Shown: positions 56,275-64,000 of the stretch, piece after piece
How positions within the stretch are numbered: the stretch's first letter is position 1
Layout: each line of letters opens with the position of its first letter
Source of the DNA: Linum tenue
Lineage: Eukaryota > Streptophyta > Magnoliopsida > Malpighiales > Linaceae
DNA length: 64,000 nucleotides
Reading direction: 5' to 3'
NCBI GenBank assembly: GCA_946122785.1
Contig: CAMGYJ010000006.1
Coordinates: 32,786,168 to 32,850,167 of the forward strand
The notes under the pieces: generated by a model
Told to the model about the DNA's origin: nothing
Database searches by the model: none
The model's input: the letters and a program-made list of their open reading frames with translations, nothing else
Program-made: the position numbers and the translations under genes

Positions 56275-59200
56275 CTATTGCGTCGGTTTACCATCACTTG
56301 TAGTCCGTGGTTCGGTAGGCATAAGTCCCATACCCTTGGCGGTATTATGGACTTTCTCTCTAGGTAATCCTTTTGTCAAAGGATCAACTAGATTCTGTTC
56401 GGGTCTTATATGATCCACCCTCACTGCTCCTATCGTTATGAGTTCTCTTACAATACTGTGCTTACGACGAATCTATCGTTTCTTTCCGTTATAGAACCGG
56501 TTCTCAACTTTAGCGATAGCTCCGGTACTATCACAATGGATCAATACCGGAGGGACCGGCCTTTCCCATAGGGGAATATCTGACAACAATCCTCTCAACC
56601 AACTTGCTTCTTCACTAGCCGTTGCTAGTGCTATCATCTCTGATTCCATATTTGATTGAGCTAGGATTGTTTGTTTCTTTGACTTCCAAGACACAGCTCC
56701 ACCAACGATGTTAAAAACATACCCGCTGGTTGCCTTGGAGTCATCTGATAGGGTATTCCAATCTTCATCACTATACCCTTCTAGTACAGCAGGAAACCTT
56801 TGATAGTGTATACCAAGGTTTGCTATTCTCTTAAGGTATCTCATGACCCTCTCTATAGCATTCCAATGCTCTCTACTAGGAGTCTAGGACAGCTGTTAAA
56901 CCTGCCAAGCAATCCCACGACATATGCAATGGCTGGTCGAGTGTAATCCGCAGCATAACGGAGACTGCCAATGATGCTAGCATATTCTGATTGTCTTACA
57001 CTGTCTCCAGTGTTCTTAAATAACTTTACACTAGCATCATACGGAGTACACGCAGGTTTACAGTCGAAATAGTTATATTTCTTCAAGATCTTCTCTATGT
57101 AGCTAGATTAATCTAGAGAATAACCATTTGATGTTCTAGTTATCTGGATTCCAAGCATAAACTTCGCTTCTCCCAGATCTTTCACCTCAAAGCTCTCTTT
57201 CAACATGGCTTTTGCTTCATTGACCACGTGAATATTTGTACCAAATATCAACATGTCTTCTACATACAAACATATGATAGTGCAAGTGTTATTCTCTGAC
57301 TTGCAGTAAATACACTTGTCACTTTCATTCACCTTAAAGCCATGTGAGAGGACGAGAGTGTCAAACTTCTCATGCCACTGTTTTGGAGCTTGTTTCAAAC
57401 CATATAATGATTTGTCTAACTTACAAACTTTCGAGGCATGTTCGGGGATAACAAACCCTTTTGGTTGTTCCATATAGATTTCTTCATCTAGATCATTGTT
57501 CAAAAAACCAGTCTTACATCCATTTGGTGTACCACGAGATTGTTCAAGGCAGCAAGAGCAATCATGACACGAATGGATGTTATTCTAGATACTGGTGAAT
57601 AGGTATCAAAGAAATCTATATTCTCTCTCTGCCTGTAGCCCTTAACTACTAGGCGAGCTCGGAACCTTTCGATTGCACCATCAGGTTTCCATTTCGTTTT
57701 TAGAACCCATTTATTACCTAAGACTTTGCAGCTAGGAGGTAAGTCTGTTAGATGCCAAGTCTTATTAGCTTCTAACGATTCCATTTCATCTATAACGGCC
57801 TCATTCCAAAAGTCTGCATCTATGGAAATTAATGCTTCCTGCAAACTTTTTGGATCTTCGAGGGTGTATACTGTAGTAAAATCATCACCAAAATCTTTAG
57901 AGATTCTAGCTCTTTTACTTCTTCTGAGTTCATCCTCAGATCCAACACCCCCACTAGTTCCGTTATCTCTAATAGCGTCTCAAAGAAATCAGCATCAATG
58001 GATTCTATTATAGTACGAGCATTCAAATCGTAGAATCTATATGCCTTACTATTGGCCGCATAGCCAACGAAGACACATTCATATGCTCGACTAGCCAACT
58101 TAATCCTCTTAGGATCCGGAATTCTTACGTAGGCCAAACAACCCCACGTTCTTAAATAGGACAATTTAGGTGGCTTATTCTTCAAGATCTCATAGGGTGA
58201 TTCTTTTCTATTTGTTTTTGGAAGACGGTTTAGCACATAGCAAACCGTCAACAAAATATCACCCCACCAAGAAGAAGCAGCTCCAGAATTGAGCATAATA
58301 GCCACAACTAATTCTGTAAACGTCCTATTTTCCCGCTCAACTTTACCATTCATTTCTGGTGAATATGGTGTCGTGGTTTCATGAATGATACCATGTGAGC
58401 TATAGAATTCCTTGAAGGGATGAGAGTCATACTCTGATCCTCTATCACTCCTAAGTCTTTTTATCTTTCGATTGTACTGATTTTCAAATTCAACCACAAA
58501 TACCTTGAACATGTCAAGGGCTTCACTTTTGTTTTTCATCAAATAAACAAAGCAATAATCAGAGCAATCATCTATGAAAGTGATAAAGTATCTCTTGTCA
58601 GACCTAGTTAACGTCCCATCTAATTCACAAATATCAGAATGAATAAGATATAAGGGTTCTGATTCTCTACTCACATATTTATGGGGCGTTTTCGTTATTT
58701 TAGCTTGGCTACAGCCTACAGAAATCACATTTATCAAATTCATTCATTGAGAGTTTAGGGATATGTCCTAGCTTGCTTAAATTCTTCACAATTCGTGTGT
58801 TCACATGACAAAGACGAGCATGCCAAACATTCAAATCACACACCATGTAAACTGAAGAATTCATCTTATTAATTTCAACATTCAACTTGAACATCCCATT
58901 ACATGCATATCCCTTTCCCACAAAACTCTCATTCTTAGTAAGGGTATACAAGTCTGCCCCAATAGATTGATTAAACCCAGCCTTATTAAGAAGATATCCC
59001 GAAACAAGATTCTTCCTTATCTCTGGAGTGTGCAGCACATCCTTGAGCACCATCTTCTTCCCAGAGGTGAAGTTCAACTCCACTTCACCAGAACCAGCAA
59101 CCATAGTGGTGCGAGTAGTCCCCAGCATCACTTTCTTGTCAGCAGGTGCTTCTGTGTATGTTTTAAACATAGCACGATTGTTGCATACATGCTTTGATGC

Positions 59201-60168
59201 ACCTGTATCCAGCCACCATCCTTCTGAGTCACCGGTGAGGTTGACTTCGACGATCATATCCATGATCATGGCTATCAAATCCTCTTCTGTCAAGTTAACC
59301 CTGGCCGCAGCGGCAGGGTTTTGCTTGTTCCTGCACTTTTTTGTCATATGACTCGGTTTTTCGCAGTTATATCAGATAAACGGTGGGTCATTCTTAGAGG
59401 TTTGGGCCATGACCCTTTGGTTACCTCGAGAGGCACCATTCTGGTGGGGGCAGGCCTGTTGGTTCTTACTCTTAAACCCTTTCTGGTTAGGTTTAAGAGC
59501 TCTAGGGGTGGGTCGTTTAGCAGTGACGACCATCACCTCTTCTTTCATATCCTGCTTGCGGGACTCTTCCTCAATCCTTAGGCGAGTAATCAAACTTTCC
59601 AGTGAAAATTCTTTGGTTTTATGTCTAAGCATATTCTTAAAATCTTTCCACGAAGGGGGCAGCTTATCAATAATGCAAGCAACTTGAAATTGATCGTCCA
59701 GAGGCATACCTTCAGAGACGATCTCATGAGCTATTTTCTGAAGTTCGTGGGACTGAACTTCGACAGACTTGTCATTTACCATATGGTAGCGCAGGTAGCG
59801 GCTGACAGCATACTTCTTAGCTCCAGCCTCCTCCGTGTCGTACTTCTTTTGGAGCGCATCCCAGATCATCATCACGGTGTTCTTGATGTCTGCATAGTAG
59901 TCGTAGAGATCGTCTGCCAGGACGTTGAGGATGTAATTCTTGCACAGGAAGTCATGCTCCCTTTCCTTAGCAGAAGCAGCCCTCTCCTCATCGGTCGCTT
60001 CTTCCGGCAGCTCGACGGGCATGCTGGTGAGGTAGTGTGCCAACTTTTTGGTCGTCAGGTAGAACTCCATCTTTTGTCTCCAGCGACGGAAGTTGACCCC
60101 AACGAAGCGAAAGGGTCGATTGATATCGACAGCACCAGATCCGCAATGTTGTTCGGTTCAGTTGACAT
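56275..60168 (-). pseudogene. Ty1/copia Gag-Pol polyprotein, broken
   Basis: The likely original start is ATG at 60168 (MSTEPNNIADL), with a frameshift before 60070. Gag is then open to 59372 (LPPSWKDFKNMLRHK). A TGA replaces the first Cys of the zinc knuckle (*YNCEKPSHMTKKC). Protease has WWLDTGASKHVC (intact DTGA). GAG-pre-integrase has VWHARLCHVN. A frameshift near 58740 precedes integrase (IHSDICEL, FIDDCSDY, NGKVERENR). RT has KWVLKTKWKPDG, SLYGLKQAPKQW and YVEDMLIFG (usual YVDD). There are frameshifts near 57502 and 56850 and stops at about 57106 and 56472. RNase H has SWKSKKQTILAQSNMESEMI. The end is PLTKGLPREKV and GKPTQ, stop at 56275. Gene order is that of copia, integrase before RT. 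Confidence 0.94.
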
Positions 60169-60192
60169 AGCAGCAGCCGAACGTCTTAAAAT

Positions 60193-60905
60193 TTTTAGGA
60201 ATGGAACAACAATAAGAACGAGGTTACCGAATCTGGAGCTGAGTCGCGGACTAGGTCGCTCTCTTTAAGACGTTCGCGGCACTTCCCTCGATGCGCAAGG
60301 TAGACTATCAACCGGTCGTCTCCAAGATAAAATAGCTCCTCTTTGTACTCGCGGTTTTGTGCGAAAACCGGAGCTCTCCGAACACTCTCTCTATTGTGTT
60401 TATGCTCGTTGTGGTGTATTTAGAGGGGCTGGGGAGGCGGCTATTTATAGGAGCCGAACCCCTAGGAATATACCCTCTTGCTTGGGGAATAAGTCGGATT
60501 AATTAAGGAAGATAATTGCTTCCTTAATTAAAACCGTCGGTTAAGATAAATCTTGCGGGATTATCCTTCGAATATTCCTTTTTAGTCGATTATCCTTAGA
60601 ATATTCCTCAGAATAACCGATTAATAATTAATTATTAGATAATTAATTTCGTTCGGAATTTCTCCAAAAAATATATATAGTCTCAAGTGAACCAACCAAC
60701 TGACCGTTTGGTCAGACGGCCGCACGCGCGTGTGTGGTGGTCCGTTAGGTCCTGCCTCTCCCGCAAAAGTGGGTCACCCCAAGGGGCATGCCCTTAGGAG
60801 AGAGGCTCCTATCTTTATACACATTTCACCAAGTAAAACTACCAATGTGGTAGTTTTTCCACTTGAGACTCTATAGCTTTCAAAACTATTCATACATTTC
60901 CAACA
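60193..60905 (-). repeat. Copia LTR, right copy
   Basis: 713 bp, the 5' LTR in element sense. Next to it on the internal side the minus strand reads TTTTAAGACGTTCGGCTGC, not the TGGTATCAGAGC initiator-Met primer site common in copia elements. The primer site is thus altered or of another type. Confidence 0.9.
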
Positions 60906-61207
60906 TTTTTCGGGTCCGGATTTTACCCACCCGAATAGGTTAGATTTGGGCGGATAGCCATGGTCATGATTATTTTTCCCATCCTTAAGGGTGCATAGTC
61001 ATGGTGGGTAGGGAGGGAAACATGTCCGGGTAGGTCGATTTTCATATATACCATCCCCAAACTATGTTATTAAAATAGTAACCATTTTTGTAACCAAAAT
61101 TGTGCGGGGATGTAATATGTCATATAAAACCCAGCCAATATGTGGTCCGCAGTATGGGGAAATCCACCTGCACCATCCTCGAACAATCATATGTATTTTT
61201 TTTTTTG
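60906..61207. mobile_element. Transposon fragment, right part of the 54490 element
   Basis: GGTCCGGATTTTACCCACCC, GGGTAGGGAGGGAAACATG and similar motifs, followed by AT-rich DNA. Non-coding. Continuity with 54490-55034 is inferred from the copia target site. Confidence 0.4.
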
Positions 61208-62410
61208 TATAATCTAGGATTCCCAATGCTAGAAAAATTACTGAATTCAATCCTATTGCCTACATTAATGTCATTTACAAAAGCTTCTCCAAATCTTTAG
61301 TAATTAGATTGCATGTAGTTATCCCAATATTATTAGAAAAAAACTAGTATGCACTTGTCAATGATAAAAGCATTGTTGATAACATAATGTTGGCTCAAGA
61401 ATTTGTACAAAACTATCATAGGAAAAATATCAGTCCAAGAGGAACAGTCAAGTTGGATCTCATGAAGGCATTCAATTCAGTTCATTGGAGTTATCTTTCT
61501 GTGTTTTGGAGACTATGAATTTTCCTATCAAATTTGTGTACTGGATCCAAATGTGTCTCAAGTCAACCACGTTTAGTATTTTAGTCTATGAAAGTCTATT
61601 TGGTTGTTTTACATATAAAAAAGAGTCAGGCAGGTGGATGGACTCTCTCCATATCTATTCACTGTAGTTATGGAAGTGCTCACCCAACACCTACATAAAC
61701 AACTACCAGCTTAACACATATCTAGCTAGTTCTAGTAAGGGGAGGCTCCTTTTGGGTTTCCTAGGTCCATAAGTATAGGTTGAAGGATCGGTCTTTTTGT
61801 AACACTGCAAATATCCTAGCTAGGATCCTAGCTATGGAAGAAATTGTTGAGGGCTAGGCCTTGGTTTCAATACAGAATGCTAAGTGAGGGGAATCAGGTT
61901 ACTTGGGAAGGAAAAATTATACAAAATTTTTCTGTGAAGCAAATCTGGAACTCCATTAGACTCATGAAAGACATAGAGCATTGGTATCCTATTCTATGGG
62001 GGAAATATGTCTTGTCTCGACATAGATTTCTAAGTTGGTTTGTTATCCTGAATCTAATTACCACAAAATGATAAACTACTGGCATGAAATTGTGTAGCTT
62101 CTGCTAGTTGTGGTTTTTGCAATGCAGAAGATGAGACCATACATCACCTTTTCTATCAATGTCCTTACTCGAGAGAAGTTTTTATTGCTGTAATGGCTTC
62201 TGTCAGCTGGTCAAGTGATTGAGAAGCTATGCTAAGCCAAGTTTGTCAGATGGTGCAAAAAGATGGAGCTGATAGTGCTATGACATGAAGTCTATGGTGT
62301 TGGCTTATTGCTGTGATTTAGAAAGAAAGATGTGGTAGAGTATGTGCTAACCAACAACAACAATTACCGGAAAACATTAAGTTTCTTTATCATTTTTTTT
62401 TTGTAAACTT
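61208..62410 (+). pseudogene. LINE reverse transcriptase to zf-RVT remnant
   Basis: RT motifs are readable with many stops: FNPIACINVIYKSFSKSLVI (about 61240), QYAFVNDKSIVDNIMLAQEF (61340-61405), RGTVKLDLMKAFNSVHWSYL (61440-61495) and MNFPIKFVYWIQMCLKSTTF (61510-61575). The YADD active-site part is deleted. From about 61925 comes FSVKQIWNSIRLMKDIEHWY, then CGFCNAEDETIHHLFYQCPY (zf-RVT, about 62110-62170) and near 62325 a KERCGRVCANQQQ tail motif. It is a heavily decayed plant L1-type element. Confidence 0.8.
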
Positions 62411-62786
62411 GATAGAAAATGAATAAGATTTGAGGTCTAAAAGATAATTATAATATTTTAGGTATATGGATGAACGAAGTGTTAAAGTGAATGAGTCTAG
62501 AATATTGTTATCATACATATTCAAGTGGGTGTGGTTCAGATACTTAAAATACTAAAACCGCATCAAACCCATCACCCTCTTTGTCGGGTACGAGAAAAAT
62601 TTACCAGAAAATAATATCGGTTAGATTTTTTTCAACAAAGTTGATTCAAATTCGGTTGGATACCAACTGTAATAAGTTATTTTGCCATTCCTAAATCTAC
62701 TTGTTCAAAAAAATTCAAAATCTAAATTAAAACAAAGAAGCATTTAAAAAAATAAATAAAAATTTAAAAATTACTATCTCGTATGT
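62411..62786. other. AT-rich tract with hAT-like right terminus
   Basis: TTATTTTGCCATTCCTA near 62680-62696 resembles the right end (ATTGCCATTCCTA) of the MITE at 35313. Repeats like ACCCATCACCC and GGGTACGAG precede it. No left end was confirmed. Confidence 0.4.
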
Positions 62787-62794
62787 ATCTAACC

Positions 62795-63813
62795 TAGGGC
62801 TGACAAACGGTGACAGTATTCGAGGGTGGCTTGGGACATCCAATTTATCGCCCCCAGCCTCGGTAAAAATCGACGGTAAGTCGGTATTACCGAAACCGGA
62901 ACGCGGCGTTTTACAGCCCAATCACCTGGACTCCCTCCCTACTTCACATTAAGTTGGCGGCGGTGGCGGGAGAAAGCAGAAGCAGCGGCAACTCATCGTC
63001 CATCACCGGCCGCCAGAATCCCTTCCATCGCTAGCTCTGAAAGTTTCGTTCGAAGGAGGAGTCTCAAGCTTCTCCATTCTTGGCTTCTTGCCCATATTTT
63101 TGAGTTCTCATTGGAGCAAGATGAGTTCCCTCCAGATGGCTTCCGACGTCGCGGTGTTACCCTAATTAAAAAAATCAATCGAGAGTCAGACTCCTCCACT
63201 CTTTCAGTAGACGCCTGCCTCTCGCTTCGCCCGCCGCCTCTCCTTTTCCAAATCTCCTCGTCGCGACTTCGCGACTCCGCTTCTCCAACCACGCCGCATC
63301 GTCGGAGTCGCAGCACTCCCTCCGCCTGACCGCTAGTCCGCCTCGCCTCCCAGACCCCAGTCTTCCTCGCCATTACTCCTCTTCCATTCCTCTGCCACCG
63401 CTAGGACCGCCACCGCCAGAAGCCCAGGACAGTGACAGAAGCCTTCCTCCGCGGCTCCACCAGTCCTCCTCCGCCGGGCCGCCTCCTGACCACATCCTCG
63501 GCTCCTCCAGGCTATCTCTCCGCGACTCCGCCTCTCCCAGTCTCCCTCCCAGCCTTGCTCGGTTGCTCCTGCCTCCTTGCCCCTTGGATTTTTGCTTTGG
63601 ACAGCAGCAGGCCAGCCAACAACAGCCAGCAGCCGAACTGAGAAATCGCCCATCGTCGTTCCTCAACGGTATTTCGGTAAACCGGTTTGTAACCATTTAC
63701 CGGTAATTCGGTAACCGGTATCGGTAATCGATTCCAAATTACCCACTGTCGGTATACCGAAACCGGTAAATTCGGTAACCGGTTTACCGGTTACCGACCG
63801 AATACCACCCCTA
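62795..63813. mobile_element. Non-autonomous hAT with GC-rich interior (1019 bp)
   Basis: Ends are TAGGGCTGACAAACGGTGAC and CGAATACCACCCCTA. The 8-bp duplication ATCTAACC lies at 62787-62794 and 63814-63821. The right subterminal zone has many ACCGGTAAxCCGGT palindromes (63665-63800). The interior 62930-63655 is strikingly GC- and CT-rich with open frames on both strands (for example 63333-63653 minus, 63432-63641 plus). It could be the leader of the parent hAT element or captured host DNA. No product was recognised. Confidence 0.88.
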
Positions 63814-63821
63814 ATCTAACC

Positions 63822-63983
63822 CAAGGTGGTCAACTCAGTTTAGCCCGTTGGCCTGGTTGAGCAAGTGGGTTGAAGGTTAATGGTCTGACCGCTTTAGCTC
63901 GGATATATGGAAACACCATTATATTGTTCATACATTTATAAATTATATCGAATATGATCAAATATACGAATAATAACATATAA
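63822..63983. other. MITE-like fragment
   Basis: AAGGTGGTCAACTCAGTTTA resembles the CAAGGTTGTCAACCCG terminus of the MITE at 21011, followed by GGCCTGGTTGAGC and AT-rich DNA. The other end is not in view. Confidence 0.4.
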
Positions 63984-64000
63984 CACTACACCAAAATAAC
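63984..64000 (+). mobile_element. CACTA-like terminus at window edge
   Basis: CACTACACCAAAATAAC matches the CACTACACCAAAA type of plant CACTA terminal repeat. It is cut by the window end, so it cannot be confirmed here. Confidence 0.45.

Larger units (their letters stand above)
55040..60905 (-). mobile_element. Full-length Ty1/copia retrotransposon, decayed (5866 bp)
   Basis: LTRs are 55040-55784 (the 3' LTR in element sense) and 60193-60905 (the 5' LTR), starting TGTTGGAAAT on the minus strand and ending GTTCCTAACA, with TG decayed to TT at 60193. The polypurine tract on the minus strand is AAGTGGGGGAT (55785-55795). Flanks TTTTC (55035-55039) and TTTTT (60906-60910) match in four of five bases. 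The LTRs are near-identical apart from a longer CCAACCAACC and GCGCGC tract in the left copy (55545-55615). About 480 bp of non-coding sequence separates pol from the polypurine tract. Confidence 0.92.

Noticed and set aside
57726..60268. Plus-strand frames across the right-hand copia (for example 59621-60268)
   Set aside because: Antisense to the Gag-Pol frames, which carry all recognisable domains on the minus strand.
63111..63696. Several overlapping open frames on both strands in the last hAT element
   Set aside because: High GC lowers stop frequency on all frames. No conserved motif, so I list the DNA as cargo or leader, not as a gene.

Overview
The window is a piece of a flowering-plant nuclear chromosome, most likely from a eudicot. 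The reasons are plant-only gene families (an RWP-RK RKD factor and an EMB514/DOMINO1-like DUF3223 protein), short GT-AG introns, and nested plant retrotransposons, hAT, Mutator-like, Helitron-like and CACTA-like elements. No bacterial operons, ribosome binding sites, CRISPR arrays, rRNA or tRNA genes are present. I cannot name the species.

Only two host genes look intact, both on the minus strand. The first is a two-exon RKD-type RWP-RK transcription factor (29439-30701). The second is a two-exon EMB514/DOMINO1-like nuclear protein (37123-38570). They do not form a functional unit. Each lies close to small DNA transposons.

Layout. 1-2455: LTR-type fragment, minus, inserted in a LINE. 2456-5620: 5' half of that LINE (ORF1, and the endonuclease part of ORF2). 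5640-8310: hAT remnants. 8541-8766: 5'-truncated LINE with an 11-bp target duplication. 9536-10782: plus-strand relative of the first LTR. 10791-11477: small hAT. 11505-12847: 424-bp tandem array. 12954-14279: Mutator-like element. 16430-16457: Helitron-type 3' end. 18349-20343: LTR-like tract split by a hAT element. 21011-21478: hAT MITE. 22550-24458: minus-strand LTR-type debris. 24459-28070: 5'-truncated Ty1/copia element. 28080-29209 and 31611-32744: two copies of one Mutator-like family in opposite orientation, flanking the RKD gene. 34565-36095: hAT transposase pseudogene carrying a second hAT element. 36207-36692: hAT MITE. 38990-39981: LINE end. 39987-47029: complete non-autonomous LTR retrotransposon with TTACC target duplication. 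47330-52529: related LTRs, including a tail-to-tail pair. 52530-54489: Ty3 gag and LINE debris. 55040-60905: full-length but decayed minus-strand copia. 61208-62410: LINE RT remnant. 62795-63813: hAT with a GC-rich interior. A CACTA-like end touches the right edge.

The most unusual signals are in LTR-type DNA. One family carries arrays of short hairpins whose loop is constant while the stems differ but stay complementary (1735-1909 and 10155-10358). Another LTR group keeps a cluster of ACGGTC-type palindromes just upstream of its TATA box in at least five diverged copies. All target-site duplications, terminal repeats and splice sites were read by eye. Family names rest on recognised protein motifs and terminal sequences, not on database searches.
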